From positions 1 through 36,115 of the forward strand of contig ML769903.1 in NCBI GenBank assembly GCA_009733575.1: a stretch of DNA of 36,115 nucleotides, given 5' to 3'. Positions within the stretch are counted from its first letter, which is position 1; each line of letters opens with the position of its first letter. Positions 1-10,994 of the stretch are shown in pieces. The stretch is from Gymnopus androsaceus JB14 (taxonomy: Eukaryota; Basidiomycota; Agaricomycetes; Agaricales; Omphalotaceae). The position numbers were made by a program, and so were the translations under genes. The notes beneath the pieces are model-generated. The model did not search any database. It was not told the origin of the DNA and saw only the letters and a program-made list of their open reading frames with translations.

Positions 1-99
1 GATGCGTATGATAACAACAAAATGCTTACTTTTTCTATTATTATTGCATGTGAAAAATTTGATATGTAAATTTTCGATTGAATGGGGCTCGGTAACCTG

Positions 100-256
100 A
101 ATCGTCAAATGATGGGTGGTCTCCAGAGAGCTCCAGAGAACTCAATAGTCCTCCAGAGCTTCCTGGAATTACTATCCTTGCTACAGCAGCTCCAGAAGAT
201 ATGGGTGCTCTGGAGCTCTCTGGAGATCTCTGGAGACCACCCAGGTTTTGCTGATG
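100..256. mobile_element. MITE of the CATCAGCAAAA-end family, left end decayed
   Basis: A 157-bp foldback element. Its right end reads ...GGTTTTGCTGATG (reverse CATCAGCAAAACC) and continues inward as TGGGTGGTCTCCAGAG. The left end carries the same inner block, with the outer 13 bases diverged (AATCGTCAAATGA). The interior is made of repeated CTCCAGAG and its complement CTCTGGAG. The 159-bp element at 15038-15196 has the same ends, length and interior word, so the two look like copies of one family. No target duplication is visible. There is no coding capacity. Confidence 0.6.
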
Positions 257-279
257 AAATTCAGCACTTCAGCGCAATT

Positions 280-3200
280 TGATGAGTTAAGCATGGATGA
301 ACTCAAGTCGAGCCATTGAGCATGATCAAGCCTGATTTGAGCCATTTGGGACAGATGGGCGTAAGTTGAGCTGTCAAGGATGATCAAATTAATCTAATCT
401 ATTGGACAAGGATAAGGCTAAATTGAGTAGTTGGGCACAGATAAGTCTAAGTAGCATGGAAGCCTTACTGAGCATTGGATGAGCCTAAATTGAGCAGTGC
501 TGCATGATTGGAGCAATTGAGTATGAATCAGCCAAAATTGAGCCATTGAGCATGGATGAGCCCAAATTGAGCAGTTCAGCATGATTCAAGTGGTTGAGCA
601 GGGATTAGCCTCAATTGAGCAGTGGAGCATAGTCAAGCCCAATTGAGCCATCACAGATAAGGCTACATTTGGCATGGATAAGCTCCATTGAGCATTGGAG
701 CAAGCTTTAACCTACATTGAGGTGGTAAGCAATGAGCATGATTAAGCTCCATTCAAGCAATTGAGCATAGTCAAGCCCAATGTGAGCGGTGGGCATAGTA
801 TGAGCCCAACTTGAGCAGTCAAACATGGATATGCCTCATCATGCTCCATGGCTCAACTTAGACAGTTAGACTTATCCATCCTCAATGGCTCAAATTGGGC
901 TTACTTTGCTTACTTTATACTGAGCTGCTCAATATAAGTTTATTCATGCTTACATGCTTGAATCATGCTCAACTGCTCAATTTAAAGTCATCCATTGGAG
1001 CATCAGTAAGCCCAATTTGAGCAGTTGAATACTGTATCATTACAACCATGGGTTCACATTAAATTAAAAAATATGACAGCTGTAAGTTCAATTTCTGAAA
1101 TTGGACTCAATCATGCTCAATGGCTTGATTTAGGCTTGCCCAATTGAGCCATTGAGCATGGACAAGAGCCAAAATTGAGCAGTTCAGCTGAACCCAATTT
1201 GAGCTATTGAGAACAGATGTGCCTAGGTTGAGCAGTTGAGCATAAGTGAGCCCAATTCCGGCCATTAAGCATGGTTGAGCATAAATGAGCCCAAATTCAA
1301 GCAGTTGAGCATTGAGCATGGATAAGTTCAAATTGAGCAACAGAGCATCATGATTCAAGCATGTGGTCATGGTTAACCTAAATTGAGCAGTTCAGCATAA
1401 AGTTATGAGCCTAATTGTAGCATTGAGTTTGGACAAGTCTCAATTGAGCCACAGAGCATGATTTGGGTATGTGAGCCTAAATTGAGCAGTTCAGCATAAA
1501 GCGAGCCCAATTTAAGCCATTTAACATGGATGAGCCTAAATTGAGCTGTTGAGCATGATTTGAACATGTAAGAATGGATAAACCAAATTGCAGTTCAGCA
1601 TGAATACACCAAACCTAATTGAACATGGATGAGCCTCAATTGAGATATTGAGCACAGCATGTGAGCATGGATAAATCTAAATTGAGCAGCTCAGCATAAA
1701 GCAAGCCTAATTCAAATCATTGTTCATGGAACAGCCTGAATTGTGTCATTAAGTGTGGATGAGCCAAAACCGAGCAGCTGAGCATGAATAAGCCTAAATT
1801 GAGCAGTTCAGCATAAAGCAAGGCCAATTCAGGCCATTGAGCAAAGATGAGCCTAAATTGAACCATTAAGCATGATCAGGTGACAGGCTCAATTTGAGCC
1901 ATTGGGCATGAATACAACATTGATAAGCATTAATTGAGCAGTTCAGCACAATCCAAGCAGTTGAGTATGATTCAGCCCAAATAAGCCATTGAGCATGTAG
2001 TGAAGCATGATTTGAGCAGTTGAGCATAAAAGCAGCCCCAGTTCATGCTATTGAGCTTAAATTCTGCCATTGAGCATGAAGGGGCTCAATTCAAGCAATT
2101 GGGGTATCTATGTTCAACACCTCCAATAGGGCTTATCTGTGCTCAACTGCCAAAATTTGGCTCAATCCTAATTGAGCAATTGAGCATGGATAAGACCAAT
2201 TCAATTCATTGAGCATATTGTGACCCCAATTCAAGGTGTGGAGCTTGAATCATGCTCTGTGGCTCAATTTAGATTTATCCATGCTCAATGGCTCAAACTG
2301 GGTTCATCCAAGCCCACTTCCTCGATCAACTGCTCAATTTGGGCTCATCCATTAGCTTGGATTAGCTTGAATTGGCCTCGCCATATATGCAACTGCCCAA
2401 CTTAGGCTTATACATGCTCAGCTGCTCAAGTCATCACTGCATGCTCAATGGCTTAATTGGGCTCAACCATGCTCAACTGCTCAATTTGGGCTTATCCATA
2501 CTCAACTGCTCAATTTAGACTTACAGTACAGTATCCATGCCCAATGGCTCAAATTGGGCTCATCCATGCTCAATGCCTCAAATTAGGCTTGGTTCATGCT
2601 AAACTGCCTAATTTTCGTGTACCCATGCTCACATACTCCAATCATGCCCAACAGCTCAAATTAGGCTTGGTTCATGCTAAACTGCCTAATTTTGGTGTAC
2701 CCATGCTCACGTACTCCAATCATGCTCAACAGCTCAATTTAGGCTCATCCATGCTCAATGGCCCAATTTAAGCTTGTCCCTGATCTACTGCTAGTCTGCT
2801 TGAATCATGCTGTGCTACTCAATTTGAGCTCAATCTAGGCTTCCATGCTCAACTGCCCAGTTTAGCTTTGAGATTCTGAATTAGTTTGATCATCTTCAAC
2901 AGCTCAACCTAAGCTCATCTATTCCAAATGGCTTCAATGGTTCAAACTGGATTCATCTATGCTCATCTGCTCAAATTATACTGCTCAACTACAGATTAAG
3001 TATCCATGCTCAACTGATCAAATTGTGCTGAATTGCTCCATTCAGGCTCATCCATATTCAACTGCCTCAATTACTCCATTTGGGCTCATCCATGCTCATC
3101 TGTGCTCAACTGCCCAAATTACTGTACCGTTTTAATTGATTCGGCAGGCCCCTGTGACCGTGACTGGCCTGACAAAATTTTGGATTCGGCACCTTGCGGT

Positions 3201-3650
3201 GGAGCCATGTGACCCCAGCAAAATTTCGACATTTTTGACCCAAAATTTGCGTTTTTGAGGCAATTTAGAGTGTGTCACCCCAAAAATTTTTTGGCACTTT
3301 CGAAATGTGACCTGTGACCTGGTCAAATTTCGGCACGTCAGAAGGCCTCCGTGACCCGTGACCGCCGAATCGATCAAAATGGTACAGTAGGCTCAAACGT
3401 GCTCCATTGCCCATCCATACTCAAGGGCTGACCTTATGCTCAACTCCTTGAATCCAGCTTGATCATGCTCAACTGCTCAACTTAGGCTCATTCATTGTCA
3501 GTGGTCAAATCAGGCTCAATGGCTCAAATTTGGTTCATCCACTGTGCTCAATGGCTTGAATTCCACTTGATCATTCATGCTGACATGTTTGAATTGGGCT
3601 CATATCAATGGCTCTCGACTTGGATGCTGCTCACCCTGCCCAACTCTTGA
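280..3650. repeat. Degenerate TTGAGCA/TGCTCAA word array in alternating inverted blocks
   Basis: About 3.3 kb built from a degenerate unit of roughly 28-30 bp, consensus near AATTGAGCAGTTGAGCATGG followed by ATRAGCC. Orientation changes in blocks: forward at about 280-840, reverse (TGCTCAACTGCTCAA) at 840-1030, forward at 1100-2215, reverse at 2220-3650. The outer edges mirror each other: CAAGTCGAG followed by CCATTGA lies near 308, and its complement lies near 3625. The whole can fold on itself. A separate TIR element (3120-3389) sits inside the last block. Open frames here are only the repeat translated and are not genes. Confidence 0.8.
3120..3389. mobile_element. 270-bp TIR element (MITE) inserted in the word array
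   Basis: The termini read TACTGTACCGTTTTAATTGA on the left and, reversed, TACTGTACCATTTTGATCGA on the right, followed in both by TTCGGC. That is 26 bp with three mismatches. If the terminal TA is the target duplication, the element proper starts CTGTACC and is of Tc1/mariner (Stowaway-like) type. The interior alternates GTGACC with AAATTT blocks and is unlike the surrounding TTGAGCA array, which resumes on both sides. No coding capacity. Confidence 0.8.
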
Positions 3651-3654
3651 TTAT

Positions 3655-4215
3655 CTAGCACACCAATTTTCATAAGTTTTTCATAAGTTTTCAATTTGGG
3701 ATATCGAACATATTTTAATAATCTCTTAATCTTATCATGTCACAGTCACATAATATGATTTCACTAAGTTTTCCTGATGTTGATTATCTTATCTTAATCT
3801 TATCAAGCTCAAATTTTCGTAAGTTTTCTAAATGTCCTTCATGTGATTTCCATAAGTTTAGTCTAAGTTTACAAAGGATTTCCATAAGTTTCCTACTTAT
3901 TGTAATCTTATCTTAATCTTATCATTTATCCAATTTCATAAGTTTTTCTAAGTTTTTCAATATATTCCCTAAATTTTCTCTAAGGTTTTCATAAGTTGAA
4001 TGAACTTATGGAAATCTTAATGTGACAAATGTCACATTAAGATTTTTATAAGTTGTCACATAAGATTGCCAACTTCAGTGAAACTTATCTATTGTTTGCA
4101 ATTGATAAGTTTATTGATAAGATTTACCTAAGTCCGGAAACTTCCGTTTTCGGAACATTTTGGCTGTTTTCAATAAGTTTTCGATTTGTCCCGGAAACTT
4201 ATGAGTTCCTGCATG
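3655..4215. repeat. AT-rich CATAAGTTTT / CTTATC word array
   Basis: A dense scatter of CATAAGTTTT, TAAGTTTTC, AATCTTATC and their complements fills this stretch, centred on the large palindrome at 4003-4054. It resembles the other word arrays here in design but uses a different word. Its right end overlaps the last codons of the minus-strand gene at 4170-5164. Confidence 0.65.
4003..4054. repeat. Near-perfect 52-bp palindrome
   Basis: Two 25-bp arms (AACTTATGGAAATCTTAATG continuing TGACA, and its complement) differ at two positions and are separated by only 2 bases. It is the centre of the CATAAGTTTT array. Confidence 0.85.
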
Positions 4216-5164
4216 CAGTGTTTGGTACGCTTCGCACGTTCTTTGGCTTCTTTGGCGTGTTTAGATGGCTGTTTTGCTGGTGCAATACTGGGAACAATGA
4301 CTGATGATAAAGAAACCATCATAGCCTGGGACTTAGTCTGAAAGCAGGGATCAGTTGCAACCAGAAGGTAAGAGGGATGATGACGTGCCTTCGAGCGATA
4401 TGACACCCTGATTTTTCGAATCGCTGGAAGAGACGGTGTGCCACAATCGCTAACACGAGCAGTAGACTTAGCGATTGTGGCACACTGAGCAATAATAGAC
4501 TTTGGAAAAATATACGGCGAAAACGAGGATGGTTGATTTTTCTTCGTCCAAGAGGCTTGAAAAGGTACGTCAGTATGAACTAGATCAATCACAGACACCA
4601 TCACTCACAGACTCGTCGAACTTCGACAATGCATTCTAGAGGTATAAACCCGACAAAAACATGCTCGTCTTTGTCTTTGTAATGCTCCGGGATAACAACG
4701 CCTAGTGTCTCTGCTAATGAGCAAAGATTGTAACAAGTAACAGAATGATGTTCCTGAGGATCATACAGAATCTCCGCAATAGACACAACCGATTCATTCC
4801 TCCTCTTAAATGCTGCTGCCATGCGTTTAGACTTTGCAGATGTAGATGCGGAAATGAGGGGAGAAGGAATGTGCCGGTTGTTCCATTTGAGATGATTCTG
4901 GAGGATCTCCTTCGCCGCACTTTCCTTTCCAACTGGATCAAATAAGAGACCAGACGCCTGAGCAGTGAACCCCTTGTGGTCGTCAAAAGCTGCACCTGAA
5001 TGAGTACCCATAGGTGCGAAAAAGATGCAGAACTTCCATGAGGAGTATTGCTGCGGAGGTGAGAGTACTGGGAAAGCCCTGAAAGTCCTGGACAAGTCTT
5101 CGTTGACATATATATTCGCTGTTAAGCTGGTCGAAACCTTAACTTGTCGAAACCTGCTGACTCC
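4170..5164 (-). CDS. DUF7587-like fungal protein, 5' end unresolved
   Basis: Two exons are clear: one from about 5164 to 4609 and one from 4555 to 4170, joined by a 53-bp intron (4556-4608, donor GTGAGTGATG, acceptor TTTCAAG) that keeps the frame. The conserved core reads SGAAFDDHKGFTAQA, then HLKWNNRHIPSPLIS, then a run of A/K/R, then IPEHYKDKDEHVFVGFIPL and VRRV. This matches what I recall of the fungal DUF7587 family (R...H.nW....PSPFIS...). The following about 130 residues are Ser/Lys/Ala-rich. The function of the family is not established. The PSPLIS block resembles the STS-type strand of ADP-ribosyltransferases, which is only an inference. The start is not fixed: an ATG at 5357 could open an upstream exon, and a 16-base direct repeat (GTTTCGACMAG) near 5130-5160 confuses the join. 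The last about 13 codons lie in repeat sequence. Confidence 0.6.
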
Positions 5165-5730
5165 TTATCATACCGAAGTGCGCGCTTTGCGGACCGATAT
5201 GGAACGGGTTGAAGCTGGAGGAGCAAACAGGAGGCTACATGGTATTTTCCTTACCCACCAAGATGTCCATGGAGAGTTATTGTTATTGAATCTTGATGCC
5301 TCGAGGAGTGATAATTTTTGACAACATAGACTCAGGACCAGAGTCGTTTGAAGTCATTGTTCTAGCATACTGTCATTCTATAAGTAACTAAACTTTAGTG
5401 TCCAGAAAAAAAAAGCCACGGTTAAGAACATCTAGAAACACACGTCGAAAAGACCTTTGACCTTAAGAGTTGTCTAAAGCTAAGTAGCATTCCTTCACTC
5501 AAATCAGCCCGGATTCGGCCCTTACATTCGTTGAGTATGTTGATAGATAATGATGAGTTGAAGCAGCTAATGCATGATGAGGTTTAAACAGTAGAGAAAT
5601 AATTAGGGAACGACATTCTTTCACTCCTACTCTGAACACACCAAATTAAAAATGCAAATGCGAATATGTGAATGTATGGAAAACTCGAAAACATTATAAT
5701 TGTACCAACGAAGCATAATGCAATGAATAA
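5165..5730. other. Intergenic, possible 5' exon of the DUF7587-like gene
   Basis: AT-rich spacer between two minus-strand genes. It contains a short minus-strand open stretch beginning ATG at 5357 (MTSNDSGPESMLSKIITPRG) that could be a first exon of the downstream gene, and the presumed 3' UTR-to-promoter region. No repeat or RNA gene is apparent. Confidence 0.4.
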
Positions 5731-8700
5731 TCATCCCCACGGGTTCTCCTTCCCCACTGGTACTTGCCACGGGTCCGTCTCGGAACCCAAACTCGTTATG
5801 CTCCCATCTGCACCGCCAAAGGATAACCCACCTTCGTTGGAGCCAAATACACCAAAGCTAGAGAATCCAGAACCACCGTTGCCTGAAGCGAAAGGGTTAT
5901 ACGCCAATGAGGCGGAGGTGTTTTTGAGAGGTACCGGTGGAGGATTAAACGGGTCTTCTACTTCTTCTAGATCTTCTTCCTCCTGTTCCTGCACAGCGCC
6001 CATCCTCATCCCATTCCCAATCCTAGGCGCCTCGACTTGAGGTAAGGCATCCAATCCCAATCCAACTGCACCACCCATCGCAGCCGCAGCGGTGGTCGAA
6101 ATTTTAGCCTTTGTCTTGGCATCCATCTCCTTGTCGCGTTCGCGGTCGAGCTCTGCGAGCTCGGCTTTGATGGCGGCGAAATCGAATCCGGCGGTTGCGG
6201 GAAGGGAGGTGGAGGTGCTGGCGTTGGCGGGGGCATCAGGGGTTACAGGAGTAGCGTTGGTGGATCCAGGTGTCGGAGTAGATGAACGAGAAGGGTTATT
6301 CGAGCCTGTCGTTCGAGGCACCGGTGTTGACTCGCGAGGCGGTAGTTCATCATCCTCCACATCCACTTTCTTGGTTTGCTTCTCCTTCTCCTTATCAGCC
6401 CAACTAGCCCAGCTTGGGGGTCTCTGCACATTCGATTTAAATTTCGAGCTCATATTGGTATTTCCTTTCGAGGAAGACTTTCGTCTCCCGAGCCCAAACC
6501 ATGATCGTTTCCTGTTCTCGGCTTCTTCCTCTTCGGGTGAAATGACAACACGGTCACCTTCGAAATCAACCTCCTCGACCTCGTCGAACCACCTTTCTGT
6601 GACTCTAAACCCGAGCTCTTCTAGGATAACAGGCATGTACACACGGTACGACATGTGTCCTGCGATCTTGTCGGTGACATCGACGTTTTCGAGACCCGGG
6701 ACGTCGAGGATGGGACGGAGGCCTGCGACGGTGGTGGAGACGTTGCCTGTAGCGGCGCTGCTTGCTCTAAAGAGATAGTTTAAAACCCAGTCGTTTCGCG
6801 CGTATACGTTGACGAAACGGCCTCCGACGACGCTGCGGGCTTTGTACCATTGCGAGACGCCGACACTCAGTGTCGCGCCCATCAGGTAGACGTCTTCGAC
6901 TATGCCAAAGGAGGAGGTACGGAAGAGGTCGAGGAGGGCGTAAAATATGACGCGTGCGCCGAGGGAGAAGCCGACTAGGGTCACGGGTCTGACGCCTAGT
7001 TGTCTGTCCCGAAGCACACTGGCCAAGACGAGACCTGCGGCTCGGGCACGGTCGAGGGCGTTGGACCAGGGGTTGTCTATTAGGTAGCCTAGTTTTGTGA
7101 GGACTGTAGGTATTTGTCAGAGAAAGTAGAGGCAAAAATAGTCGGACCCACTAATCGGCCACTGCAACGCGGTCATCAAGGTCGCCATGACTGTCGCTTG
7201 GAGGACTGTTTGACCGATTTGGGACAAGACTTCGCCTGTGAGGATTTTGAGGGCGGAACCTGGGGGAACGTCAGTTAAAAGGACTTGGAAGCTGTCAAGT
7301 ACTGACCCGTCTCCCTAATCATCTCTGGCTCCCAAAGGACACTAAAGACGTCGCCTACTATGGGGTCGAGGACACTGAATGGGAGACGGGGGTCGTCTAG
7401 GGGGCCGTTGAGGAAGCCTGGAACACTTAGCACACACCCCACCCTTCCATTCTTATGTACTGGAAGGACATCAAAGGTGGTAACGACCTTTGTCCTGCGC
7501 ATCATGCCTTGACCAGCGATGGAAGCACCGGTTAGGACACCTCCGGTGGTGATCACAGCGGCACCTGCACTTCCAGCTAAAAAGGTAGAGGCGCCGCTAA
7601 TACCTATGGTCCCAAATGCCGTGCCCAAGCCTACTCCGATAACAGGAGCCAATAAGCCTGCGCTGAGACCTATCACCAAGCCTCCACCGAGAGTAGCGAG
7701 ACCAAGCAAGGCTATTCGACGTTTTCGAGTAGCGGTTATTTGAGCTTGGACTGCAACTTCGTTGGTCTGTAACCCGCCTCCACCTTCAGTCTCTTCGCTT
7801 ATGCCTACAGCTTCTGTAACGCGTGATTCGAATGATACGGCGTCGATTGGGGATAAGCCAAGATAGCGGGCGACTCTGAATAGTAAATGTCTACTGCGAG
7901 AGTCGTAGACTGAATCTGCGATGAGGAGGAGGAAGAGGTCGCAGAGGAGGGTGTAGCGCATGTCGAGGGTTAGGTTGTCGGGTTCGGAGTCGTCTACTGT
8001 CGTCGTCGATGCCCCCCATCCTCCCCTCCCTCCTCTCGGCACGCTTTTCATCTCGCACAAACTGGGGACGAGGTCGGATGGCTCGACACCATGCTCACCA
8101 AGAGACTCGATCATCTTTTGTTCTGCTGTTTCAAGGCCAATGTGGTAGTACAACCTACCCATGATCTTGAGTGCCCAGAGGGACATAGATTTGACTGCGG
8201 GAGAGAATTCTTTGCGTATGGGAGGGGGTTTGGATGGGCCTTTGGATTTGGATTTGGGTGCGTCTCGGATGCTGATATCGGTCAACATCGCTCTAACCAC
8301 CAACGCACATAAGCCAACATACGCTATTCTCTGACTCTCACTGAGTAGACTCTTAGTTTGTTGCATCTGGGAGAGGGGCGTAAGGGCTTTGCGGTCGTCG
8401 ATTTCGTCGCCGTAGTCGTCATCGAATAGAACAGCGGTGCTCTTGCGTAGAGCATCAGACTCTTCCCAGTCTTCTTCTACGTGTCGCAGACGAGTGTAGT
8501 TGGATTCGGTGGTGAATGAGTGAAGCGAGCCATCCGGTGATAGGGCACTGGAATGGGCTGCAGCCATAGTAGGATTACTCCTCCATCGGTACCCTGCTTC
8601 GTCCGTGTCCAGAGTCGTTCCGGTCGCATTTCCAGTGCTCTGAGCTGTGTGTGTTGAAGACGATGCCGTAGAGTGAGTCGGATTAGGTCGATAATGGTAT

Positions 8701-8882
8701 CGTCTCTGATCTTCTTCGTCTAGTCCACCCCGCAGCTCGTCTTCGTGAATAACTGGCATATCTTGCCATCCTTCTTCGTCGGAGTCAAATACATCGATTA
8801 TTTCGGAGGACGAGGAGGGAGATGGGGATGGAGGAGGGAATTTATTAATGACTGGGGAGGAGGAACCTGAGGCGGTGGGCAT
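5731..8882 (-). CDS. DUF726 alpha/beta-hydrolase-like membrane protein (TMCO4/Mil1 type)
   Basis: Three exons, 8882-7307, 7259-7152 and 7103-5731, with introns of 47 and 48 bp that have GT-AG ends, give 3057 nt (1018 residues plus stop) with no frame break. The start is the ATG at 8882 (MPTASGSSSP). The N-terminal about 190 residues are Ser/acidic and low complexity. A Gly/Ala-rich membrane segment lies near residues 391-465 (IALLGLATLGGGLVIGLSAG onward). The DUF726 core follows, including TKLGYLIDNPWSNALDRA and the nucleophile-elbow-like GFSLGARVIFYAL near residue 605. The C-terminal about 270 residues are disordered, Pro/Ser/Thr- and Glu-rich. Relatives include human TMCO4 and yeast Mil1 (YFL034W), the latter linked to AP-1 adaptor trafficking. 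A catalytic activity is not proven for the family. It is GC-richer than its surroundings and is the clearest intact host gene here. Confidence 0.93.
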
Positions 8883-9096
8883 GTCGGCCAATCGATTCCA
8901 ATATCCTTCTGCCAGTAAGGAATACTACCTCCGTAACGGTCTTTCTATATCCTCCTCGTCAAACTCCCTAGGGATCCTATAGCGGTCGCAGGCCAATGTC
9001 GTCGATGAGGAACGTAAGGAGAAGCAGAAATCGATGGGCGCTACTTCCACGTGTGAACGCCGAGGCACAGCCGGGGACTTCGGGCCACATCCGCAA
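8883..9096. promoter_or_regulatory. Short upstream region of the DUF726 gene
   Basis: Only about 214 bp separate the DUF726 start codon from the target duplication of the hAT-type element at 9105. The 5' UTR and core promoter must lie here or inside the element. I see no clear TATA or operator. The assignment as promoter is by position only. Confidence 0.35.
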
Positions 9097-9104
9097 TACA
9101 CACC
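9097..9104 (+). repeat. 8-bp target site duplication, left copy
   Basis: TACACACC, repeated exactly at 10987-10994 on the far side of the element. Confidence 0.9.
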
Positions 9105-9529
9105 AAGACCCCGGATAATACCGCTTGAGCTCTGATCCCAAAAGGCCGGATTTTGGCCAAATTTGGAGGTAATGTATCATGCCAAAGCCGAATTTTGGCC
9201 CTTTTTGGATGGCAGGTCTAGTGTAAGTAAAGGCCGAAAAAGACCGATCCGAGACCAGGTTTGATCCAAAAGGGCCGAATTCTAAGGTGAATTTGGATTT
9301 TTGGAGTGGTCAGTTGATAAACAGAGAGCAAGTTATGTATAGCTTAGAAATTTTGTTTCTTGAGAGATTGTTTGCTGAAAAATCCAAGCTATCGACGCCT
9401 AATCTGATGAGCTTGCAGTTAGACCAAAAATGTAGTGTGGCGCTTATTGGGTGCTTAAACGGCGGAAAACAAAGGTATGGTGCCCAAAAGGGCCGGAAAC
9501 GGAAATTTTCAGACCAGGTATCACACGGT

Positions 9530-9685
9530 AAGGTTACAAAATTCTGCTTGGCAGAAATGCAACCTTTCAGTTGTCCTGAAATATCATGTGACCAGGGATA
9601 TGCCTTATATGGTTTATCCCTGGTCACATGATATTTCAGGACAATTGAAAGGTTGTGTTTCTGCCAAGCAGAATTTTGTAACCTT
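9530..9685. repeat. 156-bp foldback inside the hAT-type element
   Basis: Two 71-bp arms (9530-9600 and 9615-9685) with about three mismatches and a 14-base loop. The arms begin AAGGTTACAAAATTCTGCTT and contain GAAATATCATGTGACCAGGG. It lies between two subterminal blocks, so it may be a secondary MITE insertion. Confidence 0.9.
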
Positions 9686-9991
9686 TTTGTGTGTATGGCA
9701 AGGGGGATTCGGCATTGAAATGGCAGACATATGAGCTCACAACATGACCTGTCAAAACCATGCGAGCGGCATGGCGGGCCAGAAGTAAGCACTGTCAATA
9801 CTCAAGAATTCGTTTGCAACTGCGATGTGTATGACTCCAATTCTTGCCATACCTATACAAAATTTGGCGATTGGATAGCTAATAATGTCATTTAATGAAA
9901 TATCTGCCACTTCTTCCTATAGAGCGCTCGCCCTACATTCCTCTCAAAGTACTCATATGGATATCCTGGTTTAATGTACTACTAGTGTAAA

Positions 9992-10261
9992 TTACTTGTT
10001 GCTGGTTGCGATATCATAATCATACCATAAACCAAACAAGGATGTGGAAGTCATCGAAGGAGATTCAGCCACGTTAAACATGTCTATGGAGGGTGATAAT
10101 GAGGAGGAAGAGGCAGAACTTGTGCTTGACTTGCGCTGTTTGCGAGCAGCTACACTGTAATTAGGATTTCCTATACAGGACTTTCTGCGATGGTGCTGGA
10201 GGAATGCTGTGCCACTAGATCCAACATGAGTAATCCAACGTTCGCAATCTGGACAGTAGAT
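9992..10261 (-). pseudogene. Zinc-finger-like 3' exon carried in the hAT-type element
   Basis: A 270-nt open stretch follows a good 3' splice site (GCTTCAG, exon from 10261) and ends at TAA 9992-9994. It starts IYCPDCERW and continues ITHVGSSGTAFLQHHRRKSC, giving a C-x2-C ... H-H ... C pattern, then a Ser-rich tail (SSTSSASSSLSPSIDMFN). Agaricomycete genomes hold many uncharacterised proteins with a similar C..C...H...C opening motif. No upstream exon is evident in the window. It may be a fragment of the element's own gene or of a captured host gene. Confidence 0.45.
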
Positions 10262-10986
10262 CTGAAGCTATCCCTTCTCATCTTTCCCCTGCTTAAACTG
10301 CAACAAGTCAACTGTGCCTGCGTCATTTGTGAAAGTTGTATTCAAAAGCACATGAGTTTCATAATTTTGTTTATTTTTGGTGTATTCTGGTATTTCTGAA
10401 TGTGGTTTGGTGTTGGTTCCGAGTGCAGAAGGAAGGACATCAGGTAATTGCCCAGATTCAATAGAATCATAAGTTATTAGATTATGCTGATTATGGCGGT
10501 CATTATTGGCCTGGTTCAGAGCACTTGGATGGTGAATTGACTCGTGGGTGTCGCGTTCTTCAAGCCTAAAGTGCCCAATGGGCATATACAAGAACCAAAA
10601 TTATAAAGTGGAGGTTGTTGAGGTTATTCCTTCATGTAAAAGGCTTTAAGCCTTTAACAGAGAAGAAACTCTCTGCAGTTTCTGAGAGCTACAGAGAGCC
10701 AGTTGTCAAATTAGTGCAGCCAGTGGCTGCAGAGAGTAGATTAACGGTATATATCATGGAGGTATGGAACTATGTTACAGATTCTATGTGAGCACACTAA
10801 ATGCTTGATTAGCGCCAGCGCATGCTTGCCTATTATAGTAACCCGGGACACATGTCTGCCATTTCAATGCCAAATCCCCCTTGAGGTATGGTGCAAAAGG
10901 CCAAATTTTGTCCAAATTGGGCCATACAAAAAGACCAAATTTCAACTGTTTGGGATCAGAGCTCAAGCGGTATTATCCGGGGTCCT

Positions 10987-10994
10987 TACACACC
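10987..10994 (+). repeat. 8-bp target site duplication, right copy
   Basis: TACACACC, identical to 9097-9104. Confidence 0.9.

Larger units (their letters stand above)
9105..10986. mobile_element. Non-autonomous hAT-type DNA transposon, 1882 bp
   Basis: The 38-bp terminal inverted repeats (9105-9142 and 10949-10986) differ at one base. The left begins AAGACCCCGGATAATACCGC and the right, reversed, AGGACCCCGGATAATACCGC. Both are flanked by the perfect 8-bp duplication TACACACC, the target length of the hAT superfamily. Subterminal inverted blocks (9693-9731 and about 10850-10885) share CAATGCC and CCCCCTTG. No transposase is encoded. The interior holds a foldback insert (9530-9685) and an exon-like zinc-finger fragment on the minus strand (9992-10261). 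The element lies just upstream of the DUF726 gene. Confidence 0.9.

Noticed and set aside
280..3650. CRISPR-like or satellite array
   Set aside because: The units are degenerate, lack constant repeats with unique spacers, and switch orientation in blocks. The host is also eukaryotic.
6092..6778. A 228-codon open frame on the plus strand
   Set aside because: It lies wholly antisense to the well-supported third exon of the DUF726 gene and has only low-complexity Ser/Val-rich composition.
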